A stretch of DNA of 64,000 bases from an uncultured Bacteroidota bacterium (GTDB lineage Bacteria > Bacteroidota > Bacteroidia > AKYH767-A > 2013-40CM-41-45): positions 1 through 64,000 of the forward strand of contig CALMQM010000102.1 in the NCBI GenBank assembly GCA_937871435.1, in the 5' to 3' direction. Made by a program: the position numbers and the translations under genes. The notes below the pieces were generated by a model. That model was not told the DNA's origin and ran no database searches. It worked only from the letters and a program-made list of their open reading frames with translations. Positions 25,993 to 35,959 of this stretch are shown here, piece by piece. Each line of letters opens with the position of its first letter. The stretch's first letter is position 1.

Positions 25993-26997
25993 ATGAGCTT
26001 CAATAAATTTTATTATCTCCTTTCCGCTCTGCTTGTTTTTTTTGCAGCGTTCATTTATTTGTCTCCCGGATTCATTGCTCCTGATTTTATTTATCCTGAA
26101 CGTATTGATTCACTGTATGTCAGTTTTCATTCCCCGTCATCTTTTCCTGATTCGGAACAAACAGATGCAGGAGATTTTTCAGAAGAACATTACAATCCAT
26201 CCGATTTTGCAATCGACTATTCCGTATTCAATGTGAACATGAAGACTGGCGGACAACTCCGCGGATGGTATATTGCCGCTGAGGATACTCCTGCGAATAC
26301 AATTTTGCTCATTCATGATCTCAATGAAAGTAAAATCAATTACCTCGATCACATCAAACAACTTCATGATCGTGGATTTAATGTGTGTGTGATGGATTTG
26401 CGTGCACACGGAAACAGCGATGGAACCGAGTTTTCGCCGGGTGAGCCGGAAATCGAAGACATGAAACTGGTAATGGATACATTGCTTTCAAATCGCGAAA
26501 CACATCACCTCATCCTGATGGGAAAAGGTATAGGCGCTGCGATCGCTACACAGGCAGCTTTGTTCGACGGACGTTGTGATGTACTGATCCTTGAAAGTCC
26601 GATCCTGAATTTGAGTACTTATCTCGACAGATATGCTTATCGCAAATGGAGTTTTCTGAAAGCTTTTTGGTATCCGGTTTTCCGAAGGAAAGTGGAAAGT
26701 CTGATGGAATTTCCTATCCGTGATCTTGACCTTAGAAACCTTGTGAAATACATTAAAACTCCTACATTGTTCGTGGCTGTACCGGACAATGAACTGGTTT
26801 TCACAACAGAAATCCTTTCTATTTATGAAAATTCTGTTGCTACCCGAAAAGAATTATTTTTGTTGAATCAGGGTGACAAGGTTGATATTCCAGGGGGTGA
26901 AGTCTATTACAACCGAATTTCCGAATTCATCAACGGAGCTATTCCAAAAAAAATAAAAAAAACCAAGTACAAAAAACTGGCTCTCCATGATCAGTAA
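25993..26997 (+). CDS. Alpha/beta hydrolase with N-terminal membrane anchor
   Basis: A 334-residue protein. Residues about 5-25 (FYYLLSALLVFFAAFIYLSPG) are a signal or anchor helix. The fold is alpha/beta hydrolase: ILLIHDLNESKINYLDHIKQL, VMDLRAHGNSDGTEFSPGE and a nucleophile-elbow region reading LMGKGIGAAIATQAAL. The elbow has GKGIG, where most hydrolases have GxSxG, so the nucleophile serine appears to be missing. The protein may be a non-hydrolytic member of the family. It lies between a polyprenyl synthase and dnaG, whose start overlaps this stop by 11 nt. Confidence 0.75.
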   Translation: MSFNKFYYLLSALLVFFAAFIYLSPGFIAPDFIYPERIDSLYVSFHSPSSFPDSEQTDAGDFSEEHYNPSDFAIDYSVFNVNMKTGGQLRGWYIAAEDTPANTILLIHDLNESKINYLDHIKQLHDRGFNVCVMDLRAHGNSDGTEFSPGEPEIEDMKLVMDTLLSNRETHHLILMGKGIGAAIATQAALFDGRCDVLILESPILNLSTYLDRYAYRKWSFLKAFWYPVFRRKVESLMEFPIRDLDLRNLVKYIKTPTLFVAVPDNELVFTTEILSIYENSVATRKELFLLNQGDKVDIPGGEVYYNRISEFINGAIPKKIKKTKYKKLALHDQ

Positions 26998-28954
26998 AGA
27001 TACCATCGACAGAATTTTCAATACTGCACGTATTGAAGAAGTCGTAGGTGACTTTGTTCCCCTCAAAAAAAGAGGTGTGAACCTGCTCGGACTTTGCCCT
27101 TTTCACAATGAAAAAACTCCAAGCTTCAATGTAAATCCGGTACGAAATATTTACAAATGTTTCGGTTGCGGGAAAGGCGGCAATGCCGTGAACTTCATCA
27201 TGGAGCACGAGCAATACAGTTATCCTGAAGCGCTCCGTTATCTCGCAAAAAAATACAACATCGAGATTGAAGAATCTCTTCCTGATCCGAAGGAAGAATT
27301 GATGCGTGACGAAAAAGAAAGTTTATTCGTCATCAATACATTTGCCCAAAAAACTTTTTCCGAATCATTGTTCGATACTGAAGAAGGTCGATCCATCGGC
27401 TTAAGTTATTTTAAAGAGCGAGGATTTACGGAAGACACCATTCGCAAATTTCAACTGGGATATTCCCTCAATGAATGGAGTGCATTTACAGATCTCGCTT
27501 TGAAAAACGGATACAAGGAAGAATTTCTGGAGAAAACCGGGCTCATGATTATAAATGATGCCGGAAAAAAATACGACAGGTTCCGTGGTCGTGTCATGTT
27601 TCCGATTCACAACCTGAGTGGAAGAGTAATCGGTTTTGGTGGTCGTGTACTGAAGAAAGATGAAAAGTCTGCCAAGTATGTCAACTCTCCGGAATCTGAA
27701 ATCTATCATAAGAGTCAGTCATTATACGGAATCTACTTCGCCAAAAAAGCCATCGTCCAGCGCGACACCTGTTATCTTGTAGAAGGATACACCGATGTTA
27801 TTTCTCTGCATCAGTCGGGCATAGAAAACGTAGTAGCCTCATCCGGCACTTCCCTGACAGTAGAACATATCCGACTCATTGGTCGCTACACCAAGAACAT
27901 TACTGTACTCTACGATGGTGATGCAGCCGGAATTAAGGCATCAATCAGAGGGATCGATCTGATTCTCGAAGAAGGCCTGAATGTCAAAGTAGTGCTTTTT
28001 CCTGATGGCGATGATCCGGATTCTTATAGCCGAAAACACAGTCACAGTGAACTGCTCGATTTTGTCAATACCCACGCACGCGACTTCGTCATGTTCAAGA
28101 CAAGTCTGCTGCTTGATGAAGTAAAAAATGATCCGGTAAGAAAAGCAGGTTTGATTCGTGATGTGGTGGAAACCATCGCTCGCATTCCGGATCCTATTAT
28201 CCGCTCGATGTATCTGAAACAATCGAGTGCCATGATGGACATTGATGAGAATTTGCTCATCACGGAACTCAATAAAATTCGCAGACAGGCATTGAAGAAA
28301 GAAATGCCTGCGAATGATATTGAAGAACTGTTACCGGAAATTCTTGTTACGCATAAACAACAGGCGGAAGATCTGAGTACAGAAATTCAGGAAAGAAATA
28401 TTATTCGACTTCTTTTCAATTTTGGCAATCACGAATTACATTTTTATGAGGATGTAGAAAATCCAGATCGTCCGGGACACATGGAAACAAAGGATATTGT
28501 TGTGAAGGTTTCCCGATACATCGTCGATGAAATTGCTCATGATGATCTTGTTTTTGAGAACAAATTGTATGATCTCATTTTACAATCCTATACCAGACTG
28601 GTAACAGAACAAAATGAGATTGATCCGCAGGTGTTTCTGAACTCCGAGGATCCTCAGGTGAGTGAACTTACTGTTGAATTGTTGAGCCCAAGATATTTTC
28701 TCAGCGAAAACTGGGAAGTGATGCACAAAATCATTGTTCCCGTTGAAGAAGTGGTACTGAAAGATGCTGTCGAAAAAGCAGTTTTTCATTTAAAGAATAA
28801 AAAAGTACTCAAGATGATAGACGACAATCAGAAAAAAATCAAAGCCGCGCATGAAACCGGTTCTGATTATACAGAACTGATGGAGATGGAAAAAAAATTA
28901 CAAAATGTAAAAATGGAAATCTCTAAGGTGTTGGGAATTGATATTTTGAAATAG
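26987..28954 (+). CDS. dnaG: DNA primase DnaG
   Basis: Makes RNA primers at the replication fork. The 655-residue length is normal. The CHC2 zinc finger is C37-x2-H40 with C58-x2-C61 (LCPFHNEKTPSFNV, then YKCFGCGKGG). The Toprim catalytic core has VEGYTDVISLHQSG and the acidic YDGDAAGIKAS. The DnaB-binding C-terminal region is present. Its ATG overlaps the upstream hydrolase gene by 11 nt. The last 10 nt of the gene, including the TAG stop, are the first copy of a 36-bp tandem repeat that continues downstream. Confidence 0.96.
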   Translation: MISKDTIDRIFNTARIEEVVGDFVPLKKRGVNLLGLCPFHNEKTPSFNVNPVRNIYKCFGCGKGGNAVNFIMEHEQYSYPEALRYLAKKYNIEIEESLPDPKEELMRDEKESLFVINTFAQKTFSESLFDTEEGRSIGLSYFKERGFTEDTIRKFQLGYSLNEWSAFTDLALKNGYKEEFLEKTGLMIINDAGKKYDRFRGRVMFPIHNLSGRVIGFGGRVLKKDEKSAKYVNSPESEIYHKSQSLYGIYFAKKAIVQRDTCYLVEGYTDVISLHQSGIENVVASSGTSLTVEHIRLIGRYTKNITVLYDGDAAGIKASIRGIDLILEEGLNVKVVLFPDGDDPDSYSRKHSHSELLDFVNTHARDFVMFKTSLLLDEVKNDPVRKAGLIRDVVETIARIPDPIIRSMYLKQSSAMMDIDENLLITELNKIRRQALKKEMPANDIEELLPEILVTHKQQAEDLSTEIQERNIIRLLFNFGNHELHFYEDVENPDRPGHMETKDIVVKVSRYIVDEIAHDDLVFENKLYDLILQSYTRLVTEQNEIDPQVFLNSEDPQVSELTVELLSPRYFLSENWEVMHKIIVPVEEVVLKDAVEKAVFHLKNKKVLKMIDDNQKKIKAAHETGSDYTELMEMEKKLQNVKMEISKVLGIDILK

Positions 28955-29045
28955 GGACAAGGGACCGGGGACGAGGGACGTTTGAAATAGGGACAAGGGA
29001 CCGGGGACGAGGGACGTTTGAAATAGGGACTGGGGACGAGGGACG
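28945..29045. repeat. 36-bp tandem repeat that includes the dnaG stop codon, built of GGGACNN heptamers
   Basis: Three copies start at 28945, 28981 and 29017. Each begins TTTGAAATAG, which in copy 1 is the end of dnaG with its TAG stop, followed by GGGACAA, GGGACCG, GGGACGA and GGGACG. The first two copies are identical over 36 bp. The third is 7 bp shorter, exactly one heptamer. Copies 2 and 3 thus carry duplicates of the gene's 3' end. Confidence 0.92.
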
Positions 29046-29061
29046 ATTAATAATTTTCAAT

Positions 29062-29125
29062 CAACCCGAAACCCGAAACAAAAAAACAGGAACCGGAAAC
29101 TAAGAACTAAGCACCCGGAACTAAA
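29062..29125. repeat. Degenerate AAC-start heptamer array
   Basis: From about 29062 the sequence keeps a 7-bp phase: AACCCGA, AACCCGA, AACAAAA, AAACAGG, AACCGGA, AACTAAG, AACTAAG, CACCCGG, AACTAAA. The motif is unrelated to the GGGAC heptamers 20 nt earlier but has the same period. It ends at the stop of the convergent pseudouridine synthase gene. Confidence 0.75.
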
Positions 29126-29127
29126 AA

Positions 29128-30723
29128 TCAATCTTCACTACTCCCTTTTCCAGCAAACTTTTTATTCCCGGTAATCATTTTCAGATTTGCAATCTCCATC
29201 TCACTCAGAAATCTCCAGCGACCTCTTGGCAAATCCTTTTTAGTGAGGCCTGCAAAAATTACTCTGTCGAGTTTCTTCACACTGTAGCCGAGATGTTCGA
29301 ACAAACGACGCACGATCCGGTTTTTTCCGGAATGCAACTCCACCCCAAGAACTGATTTGTCATCCGTTGTATAGGCAATATCATCTACTTTGATAAAACC
29401 ATCTTCCAGGTTAACACCTTCAATGATTTTGTCCATGTCTGATGTTTTCAATGACTTGTCGAGTTCTACCTGATACACTTTTTGTACTTCAAAGCTCGGA
29501 TGCGTTAGTTTTCGTGCAAGGTCGCCGTCATTTGTAAACAGCAACAAACCGGTTGTGTTGCGGTCGAGACGACCTACAGGATATACTCTTTCTTTTCCTG
29601 CATTCGCAATCAGACTCATCACTGTTTTGCGTTCTTCAGGATCATCTGTAGTTGTAATGAAATCCTTTGGTTTGTTGAGCAACACATACACGAGCTGTTC
29701 TCCACGTAAAGTTTCATTGTTGTATTTCACAACATCACCCGACTGTACTTTGTAACCCATTTCAGTGACGATTTTATCATTCACTGTGATCACTCCGGCT
29801 TTGATCATTTCATCTGCTTCACGTCGTGAGCAAATTCCGGCATTCGCGATGAACTTATTCAGTCGTGTCAGTCCTTCATCAGCAGCGGATTGTTTCGGTG
29901 GTCGCGGAGATTTCTCAAATCGGGCAGACTTTTTTCTGTCTCCGTAAAACTCGTGATCTTCCTTTCGGTTCCACTTTCGTTCTGGACTTCTACTGTCCGT
30001 GTTACGCCTTCCGGTTCCACTTTTTTCTTCGAATTTGTTAGCTGAACGCTCTCGTTCCGATGTACGAATGCGTGGTCTTGGAGATATTCTTTCTTCTTTC
30101 TTGTTTACGCCAATAGACTTTCTCTCGTATGAATCTGATTTTCCTGACTGACGTTCATCTGTCTCTTTCTGCAGGTAAAATCCTTCAGAAGAACTCCTCT
30201 TGGCTGTATTGCTATCGCTGTCTTTTGTCCTGTTTGAAAAGTTTTTTCTGTCCCTAAGGCCACGTGAACCTACATCACGGCTACGTTCAATACGATTTCC
30301 CGGGGTGCGTGAAACTCTGTCCTTTCCTCCTTCGCTCTTCCCGAACGTACGCTTCTCAGTGCGTGGCGATCTGGTTTTATCGGAATAATTCTTCCGGTCT
30401 CTGTTTCCTTCAAATGGTTTTCGGCTTTTTCCATCTTTCTTTTCTCCATCTCGGACAAAACGCTTTCCTGAATCTGGTCGTGAAGAACGACCGGAGTCAT
30501 CACGGAATCTTTTTTCTTTTTGAAATCCCTCTGATCGGGAATTTTCTGAACCGGATGTTTTTTCAAAACGATTACGGGAGGGTCTGCGGTCAGAACCTGA
30601 TTCATTCGACTTAGCGAATCGCGAAGGTTTTCCTGAACGTGCTTTGAATCCTGATTTTTCAGGTCTGCCACCACTTTTTCCACCACGACGTCCACCCGGG
30701 CCGCTCTTTGTAAACTTAGCCAT
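29128..30723 (-). CDS. rRNA pseudouridine synthase (RsuA/RluB family) with long basic N-terminal extension
   Basis: Isomerises uridine to pseudouridine in rRNA. The catalytic portion begins near residue 283 with an S4 RNA-binding domain (LNKFIANAGICSRREADEMI). The RsuA-type core follows, with the catalytic-Asp motif VGRLDRNTTGLLLFTNDG near 384-401 and LHSGKNRIVRRLFEHLGY. The first ~280 residues are low complexity, rich in Arg, Lys, Ser, Gly and Asp, and almost certainly disordered; they double the usual length. Extensions of this kind are common on Bacteroidota RluB homologues. The start at 30723 (MAKFTKSGPGG) is preferred to the upstream in-frame ATG at 30744. Confidence 0.9.
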   Translation of the reverse strand: MAKFTKSGPGGRRGGKSGGRPEKSGFKARSGKPSRFAKSNESGSDRRPSRNRFEKTSGSENSRSEGFQKEKRFRDDSGRSSRPDSGKRFVRDGEKKDGKSRKPFEGNRDRKNYSDKTRSPRTEKRTFGKSEGGKDRVSRTPGNRIERSRDVGSRGLRDRKNFSNRTKDSDSNTAKRSSSEGFYLQKETDERQSGKSDSYERKSIGVNKKEERISPRPRIRTSERERSANKFEEKSGTGRRNTDSRSPERKWNRKEDHEFYGDRKKSARFEKSPRPPKQSAADEGLTRLNKFIANAGICSRREADEMIKAGVITVNDKIVTEMGYKVQSGDVVKYNNETLRGEQLVYVLLNKPKDFITTTDDPEERKTVMSLIANAGKERVYPVGRLDRNTTGLLLFTNDGDLARKLTHPSFEVQKVYQVELDKSLKTSDMDKIIEGVNLEDGFIKVDDIAYTTDDKSVLGVELHSGKNRIVRRLFEHLGYSVKKLDRVIFAGLTKKDLPRGRWRFLSEMEIANLKMITGNKKFAGKGSSED

Positions 30724-30851
30724 TGTTTGATTTCTAAGCCGCAAAGGTATGAAAAAAGGCGGCTCTTCAGGGCGAAAGAAGTGGACCCTTAGGGAAAAAC
30801 CCTAGCACAATTCAGCTCTTCTATGCAATTTATTGTAAATGTCGGATTCGG

Positions 30852-31217
30852 TCAAACCATGGGGTAAAAAGCATCTACAATATGTTCAATCGAAGTATAT
30901 TGTTCGTTAGTAATCACAATCATGATATCGAATCGTCCTTCTTTTTCCGGAAATTCAGTTTTTACATACTCATCCGCGGCTTTGATAATTTGCTTTTGCT
31001 TTTTAACCGGAACCAATAAAGACGGATCACTCAGGTAGGCGGAAACTCGTGTTTTCACTTCAACGAATACAAGCATTCCATTCTCCTCCGCAACTATGTC
31101 AACCTCCGCATGATCAAAGTAATAGTTCTGCCGAAGGATGTTATATCCATGCTTGCGCAGATACTCACACGCGAGCATCTCTCCTTTCCTACCAAGCTCC
31201 TTATCCTTTGTACTCAT
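30852..31217 (-). CDS. YraN family (UPF0102) putative endonuclease
   Basis: A 121-residue member of the Holliday-junction-resolvase-like fold. Seen: the N-terminal GRKGEMLACEYLRKHGYNILRQNY, the acidic AEVDIVAEENGMLVFVEVKTR, which carries the D and ExK residues expected of a PD-(D/E)xK nuclease, and then RFDIMIV. No cellular role is firmly established for the family. It overlaps the LD-carboxypeptidase gene by 4 nt. Confidence 0.9.
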   Translation of the reverse strand: MSTKDKELGRKGEMLACEYLRKHGYNILRQNYYFDHAEVDIVAEENGMLVFVEVKTRVSAYLSDPSLLVPVKKQKQIIKAADEYVKTEFPEKEGRFDIMIVITNEQYTSIEHIVDAFYPMV

Positions 31218-32125
31218 GAATGAAATTTCAATTCCATTTTGTCAGTTACTTTCAGCGTAGCTTCTCTTCCAAAAATCAACGGATAATTATTCGGAATATG
31301 TCCGGCTGGAAATCCGTACAACACCGGATAATTGTATTCAGAAACGGCATCGTGAATGATTTCTTCAGCGTTTTTACCGAAAGGAATTTCATTGTCTTTC
31401 ATATCATTCATTCCTCCAACAATTAACCCTGCAAGATTTGCAAGCTTTCCGCTGCGTTTCAGATTCATCATCATCCGGTCAATATGATAGAGATATTCAT
31501 CCAGATCTTCAAGGAATAAAATTTTACCATCAGTCTTCAGATCGGTTGGTGTTCCTCCAAGAGAATAAAGTATTGACAAATTTCCTCCTACCAATTCTCC
31601 TTTTGCAGTACCCTGCCGGTTCAACTTTTCCAAGGATGGTTGTTGTTTGGAAGAAGTATATCTGAGCGACTGTCCAAACAATGCATCTTTAAACACCGAC
31701 AAACAATTCGGACTCAGCTTAGGCAGATTAAAAGCCATTGGCGCATGCAGTGTTTCAATGCCAAGTTGATGTACATGCGAATGAATTACTGTGATATCAC
31801 TATACCCTATCAACCATTTTGGATTCTTTACAAATCTTTTGAAATCGACTTTATCCAGGATGCGCACAGTTCCATAACCTCCTCGTGCAAATAGGATAGC
31901 TTGTACATTCTTGTTATTCAGCGCACTCTGTAAGTCTGCTGCTCTTTCTTCGTCTGTTCCGGAAAATTGATTCTGTGACTTGTACAAGTTCTTGCCATAT
32001 TTAACCTGAAGTCCCCAGGATTCCAGGATATCTGCTGTTGGTTTAATTTCAGCCTTGCTTACTTTTCTGGCAGAAGACACGATCATTACAGAGTCGCCGG
32101 GCTTGAGATAGGGAGGTCGGATCAT
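31214..32125 (-). CDS. LD-carboxypeptidase (S66/MccF family)
   Basis: Serine peptidase of murein tetrapeptide recycling, 303 residues. Seen: the N-terminal KPGDSVMIVSSARKVS; ILFARGGYGTVRILDKVDF; the nucleophile motif LIGYSDITVIHSHVHQ with the catalytic Ser in GYSD; and the later Glu/His region with VGGNLSILYSLGGTP, ILFLEDLDEYLYHIDRM and GHIPNNYPLIFG. Family members cleave the L-Lys(or mDAP)-D-Ala bond; a few detoxify microcin C. It starts the two-gene minus-strand unit with yraN and diverges from metG (153 nt). Confidence 0.9.
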   Translation of the reverse strand: MIRPPYLKPGDSVMIVSSARKVSKAEIKPTADILESWGLQVKYGKNLYKSQNQFSGTDEERAADLQSALNNKNVQAILFARGGYGTVRILDKVDFKRFVKNPKWLIGYSDITVIHSHVHQLGIETLHAPMAFNLPKLSPNCLSVFKDALFGQSLRYTSSKQQPSLEKLNRQGTAKGELVGGNLSILYSLGGTPTDLKTDGKILFLEDLDEYLYHIDRMMMNLKRSGKLANLAGLIVGGMNDMKDNEIPFGKNAEEIIHDAVSEYNYPVLYGFPAGHIPNNYPLIFGREATLKVTDKMELKFHS

Positions 32126-32278
32126 ATTCTTATCTTTGCGGCGAAAATATCGGTAAAAAGCTCTTACTTGTGAGCTTCTTGCAATATTTCACACACAAAT
32201 TCACCTTCATATCTTGAACAGTCCTGAATCGTCATACTACTTCAGACCGAAAAGATTATAGGAACAAAAATTTCAGGA

Positions 32279-34336
32279 ATGCCTCGTACACTTGTCACTG
32301 CAGCTTTACCTTATGCCAATGGCCCGGTTCATATCGGACATCTGGCTGGTGCGTATATTCCTGCAGATATTTATGCAAGATTTCTTCGCGCTAATGGTGA
32401 AGATGTCAAATTCATTTGTGGTTCAGATGAACACGGTGTGCCAATTACTTTGCGTGCACGAAAAGAAGGAATCACTCCGCAGGAAGTAGTGGATAAATAT
32501 CACTCAATCATCAAAAAGAGTTTTGCTGACTTTGGAATCAGCTTTGACATTTACCATCGCACTTCGGAAAAAATTCATCATGAAACAGCGGCTGATTTTT
32601 TTACAACCCTGTACAACAAAAATATTTTCACCGAAGAAGAAAGTGAACAATACTACGACGAAAGCGCGCAGATGTTTTTGGCCGACAGATACATTGTAGG
32701 AACCTGTCCGAATTGCAGCAATCCAAATGCCTATGGCGACCAATGTGAAAAGTGCGGGAAAAGTCTGAGTCCCGGCGACCTCATTAATCCACATTCTCAA
32801 CTCAGCGGAAAACCGCCGGTACGAAAAAAAACCAGACACTGGTATTTGCCTTTGGATAAATTCCAGAAAGAATGGCTTGACCAGTGGATCCGCGGTCATG
32901 AAAAAGACTGGAAAAATAATGTCTTCGGTCAGTGTAAATCCTGGCTCGATCAGGGATTGCAGCCTCGTGCTGTTACTCGCGACCTCGACTGGGGTGTTCC
33001 GGTTCCTCTTCCTGATGCGAAAGGAAAAGTGTTGTATGTCTGGTTTGATGCGCCGATTGGGTATATCTCCGCCACCAAAGCTTTGTTCCAGGGAACGAAT
33101 AATCCGGGAGGATGGGAGCCTTATTGGAAAAATAAGGATACTCGATTGATCCATTTCATCGGGAAAGACAACATTGTATTTCATTGCATCATTTTCCCGG
33201 CTATGTTGAAAGCACACGGAGAATTTATCCTTCCTGAAAATGTTCCTGCCAATGAATTCCTCAATCTCGAAGGAGATAAAATTTCGACTTCCCGCAATTG
33301 GGCAGTCTGGCTGAATGAATACCTCGAAGAATTTCCCGGCAAACAGGATGTTCTTCGTTATGCGTTAACAGCTACAGCACCTGAAACAAAGGACAATGAT
33401 TTCACCTGGAAAGATTTTCAGGTGAGAAACAACAGTGAACTCGTTGCAATACTTGGAAATTTCGTCAACCGCACCCTTGTGTTGACACAAAAATACTATG
33501 CGGGAAAAGTTCCTGCGGCACACGAGTTAAAAGACGATGATCAGGCATGTATTCATGCAATGAAAGAGATTCCCGGGAAGATCAGGGAAAACATTTTGCA
33601 ATATCGTTTTCGTGATGCTTTGTTTGAATTGATGAACCTGGCAAGAATTGGTAACAAGTATTTGGCAGACAACGAACCCTGGAAGATTCAGTCGACAAAT
33701 CCTGAGCGTGTAGAAACAGTTTTATACATATCCCTGGAAATTACGGCATACCTGTCTCAACTTATGTCGCCATTTCTTCCTTTCACCGCGGAAAAATTGT
33801 CTTCAATGTTGAATCTGAAACAAAAACCCTGGAACGAATTTTTGGGAAAGCAATTGTTGAAGGCAGGTGATCAATTGGGAGAAGCAAGTCTGCTTTTTGA
33901 AAAAATCGAAGACGATGTGATTGCTTTACAATTACAAAAGCTGGCGAAATCAAAGGAAGCAAATCAACAAAGCGCTTCAACTGCTTCTTCTGCTCCATCG
34001 CCTGCGAAGGCGTCCACAAGTTTTGATGAATTCCAGAAAATGGATATTCGTGTTGGAACTATTCTCACTGCGGAACGTGTTCCAAAGACTGATAAATTAT
34101 TAAAGCTTACGATTGATACCGGTATTGATACACGCACCGTCGTCTCGGGAATCGCTGCACATTATTCTCCCGAAAATATAGTCGGACAGCAAGTGGTTAT
34201 CCTGGTGAACTTGGAACCAAGAAAAATCAAAGGTATCGAATCGCAAGGCATGATTCTGATGGCGGAAAACAGTTCAGGGGAACTTGCTTTTGTAGCTCCA
34301 GTAAAAGGGATGGAGAATGGCGGAACAGTGAAATAA
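32279..34336 (+). CDS. metG: Methionyl-tRNA synthetase with C-terminal tRNA-binding domain
   Basis: Charges tRNA-Met. The 685 residues show [16 protein letters not shown] (HIGH at 18-21), the zinc knuckle [19 protein letters not shown] in the connective peptide, and the KMSKS loop as KISTSRNW near residue 332, the variant typical of Bacteroidota. After a low-complexity Ser/Ala linker, the C-terminal EMAP/OB-fold tRNA-binding domain covers about residues 580-685 ([20 protein letters not shown]). The stop faces the convergent ndh gene 9 nt away, with no obvious terminator between. Confidence 0.97.
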   Translation: MPRTLVTAALPYANGPVHIGHLAGAYIPADIYARFLRANGEDVKFICGSDEHGVPITLRARKEGITPQEVVDKYHSIIKKSFADFGISFDIYHRTSEKIHHETAADFFTTLYNKNIFTEEESEQYYDESAQMFLADRYIVGTCPNCSNPNAYGDQCEKCGKSLSPGDLINPHSQLSGKPPVRKKTRHWYLPLDKFQKEWLDQWIRGHEKDWKNNVFGQCKSWLDQGLQPRAVTRDLDWGVPVPLPDAKGKVLYVWFDAPIGYISATKALFQGTNNPGGWEPYWKNKDTRLIHFIGKDNIVFHCIIFPAMLKAHGEFILPENVPANEFLNLEGDKISTSRNWAVWLNEYLEEFPGKQDVLRYALTATAPETKDNDFTWKDFQVRNNSELVAILGNFVNRTLVLTQKYYAGKVPAAHELKDDDQACIHAMKEIPGKIRENILQYRFRDALFELMNLARIGNKYLADNEPWKIQSTNPERVETVLYISLEITAYLSQLMSPFLPFTAEKLSSMLNLKQKPWNEFLGKQLLKAGDQLGEASLLFEKIEDDVIALQLQKLAKSKEANQQSASTASSAPSPAKASTSFDEFQKMDIRVGTILTAERVPKTDKLLKLTIDTGIDTRTVVSGIAAHYSPENIVGQQVVILVNLEPRKIKGIESQGMILMAENSSGELAFVAPVKGMENGGTVK

Positions 34337-34345
34337 AAAATTGCT

Positions 34346-35620
34346 TCAGGATTTTTTCTTGTATGGTCGAATAATCAGTCGGATCGCACGATCGTAGCTG
34401 AAATAATTCCATACCCAGTTGATGAGCACTACCAACCTGTTCCGAAATCCCGCGAGCAACATCAGGTGAATAAATAACCAGGAAATCCAGGCAAAGAAAC
34501 CTTTCAGGTGCAGGAATTTTAAATCTGCCACTGCCCTGCTTCTTCCAATGGTTGCCATTGTTCCTTTATCGAAGTAACGGAATGCTTTCCATTTTTCATT
34601 TGATGAAAGATTCAGATTAGACGCGAGAAGTTTTCCCTGCTGCATGGCAACTGGAGCAAGCATCGGATGAGGTTTGCCATCACCTGCATCCATCGCTGCG
34701 AGATCACCAATAACATAAATATTTTCAAAACCGATCACCCGATTGTACGCGTCAGTTTGAATGCGATTCCCGGGTTTTATTACCTCCGCATGAAATCCCG
34801 GGATAGCATTGCCCATCACTCCGGCTGTCCAGATGAGTGAACGTGTCAACACTTTTTCACCGTTGCTGAGCACAGCAATCTGACCGTCATAGCGCTCTAA
34901 TCTGATTCCGGTAAGAATTCGAATTCCTAATTGTTCGAGCTGAATTTTTGCATGACGGGATGAAAAATCTGACATCACATTTAGTACCTGTTGGGATGCT
35001 TCAACGAGTGTTATGTTCATCAGATTGAGATCCAGTTCAGGGTAGTCATTCGGGAGAACATGCTTTTTTAATTCAGCAAGAGCTCCGGCTATTTCCACAC
35101 CGGTAGGACCTGCACCGGTCACCACGAAATTCATGAGACTTCTTTTCTCTTCAGGATCTTTACTCAGCAATGCTGTTTCAAAATTCTGAAGGATGAAACT
35201 TCGCATATCCAGTGCGTCTGTCACTGATTTCAGTGATAAGGAATGATTTTCAGTTTCTTTATTTCCGAAAAAGTTTGTTCTTGATCCTGTAGCAAGAACG
35301 AGAATGTCATAAGGCAGTAGTCCGATGGAAGAATGTACCACGTTTTGTGCTGGATCAAGTCTTTCTACTTCTGCCAGCCGAAACATAACTTCGCTTTTTT
35401 TCTGAAATATTTTTCTCAGTGGATAGGCTACGGAATCCGGCTCCAATCCACCTGTCGCGACCTGATACAATAAAGGCTGGAAAGTGAAATAATTCTGTTT
35501 GTCAACCACAAGGACTTCATACTTTCTCGTATTCAATCTCCGCCCGATTTCAATACCCGCAAAGCCGGCACCGACAATAAGCACACGTTTCTTGTGATTG
35601 TTTTTTGAAAAAATATCCAT
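34346..35620 (-). CDS. ndh: Type II NADH dehydrogenase (NDH-2)
   Basis: Single-subunit FAD enzyme that passes electrons from NADH to quinone without pumping protons; 424 residues. The FAD-binding dinucleotide loop VLIVGAGFAGIEIGRRL lies near residues 14-30. The active-site pattern YFTFQPLLYQVATGGLEPDSVA is typical of NDH-2. The NADH loop VVTGAGPTGVEIAGALAEL follows, then IYVIGDLAAMD. The C-terminal hydrophobic helices (FAWISWLFIHLMLLAGF) would anchor it to the membrane. It could recycle the NADH produced by the formate dehydrogenase of this window (inference). The start diverges into the large repeat-bearing intergenic region. Confidence 0.93.
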   Translation of the reverse strand: MDIFSKNNHKKRVLIVGAGFAGIEIGRRLNTRKYEVLVVDKQNYFTFQPLLYQVATGGLEPDSVAYPLRKIFQKKSEVMFRLAEVERLDPAQNVVHSSIGLLPYDILVLATGSRTNFFGNKETENHSLSLKSVTDALDMRSFILQNFETALLSKDPEEKRSLMNFVVTGAGPTGVEIAGALAELKKHVLPNDYPELDLNLMNITLVEASQQVLNVMSDFSSRHAKIQLEQLGIRILTGIRLERYDGQIAVLSNGEKVLTRSLIWTAGVMGNAIPGFHAEVIKPGNRIQTDAYNRVIGFENIYVIGDLAAMDAGDGKPHPMLAPVAMQQGKLLASNLNLSSNEKWKAFRYFDKGTMATIGRSRAVADLKFLHLKGFFAWISWLFIHLMLLAGFRNRLVVLINWVWNYFSYDRAIRLIIRPYKKKS

Positions 35621-35959
35621 TGGATATAAAAGAAATAATTGAGTTCGGTACTTGGAATTATTATGCTGTGAGCATGCGTAAAGATGGAATGTTACTGAGC
35701 TTCAAGACTCAAATTTAGTCAATCCAAATCCCTTGAGCTAATTCTTTAACTCAATCTTGTGGGTCAACGGACTTTGCATTTCAGAAAACCAATAACTATG
35801 AATTTTTCTATTTGAATTTTTCGATATATGCTAAGAATGAAATTGTCCTTTCAGTTTCGAGATGCAATACATGGATACTCTCCAAGAAACAAAGTGTTGC
35901 TTGACTATAATTTTGCTCTGGTGGGATCAGGATTGTTCGTTCTGATCTTCGTTTAAATA
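35621..35959. other. Intergenic region between ndh and the hairpin array
   Basis: AT-rich, no confident gene. A minus-strand frame at 35808-35999 begins inside the first repeat (MYNPTKPNPEGMKLFK) and continues 47 codons into unique sequence (IPPEQNYSQATLCFLES). It might be a real small peptide gene whose 5' end is a repeat, but there is no support beyond openness. The ndh promoter must lie in the first ~100 nt; no clear -7 box was found. Confidence 0.5.

Noticed and set aside
26179-26409. Small minus-strand gene inside the alpha/beta hydrolase
   Set aside because: No recognisable product and fully contained in a supported gene.
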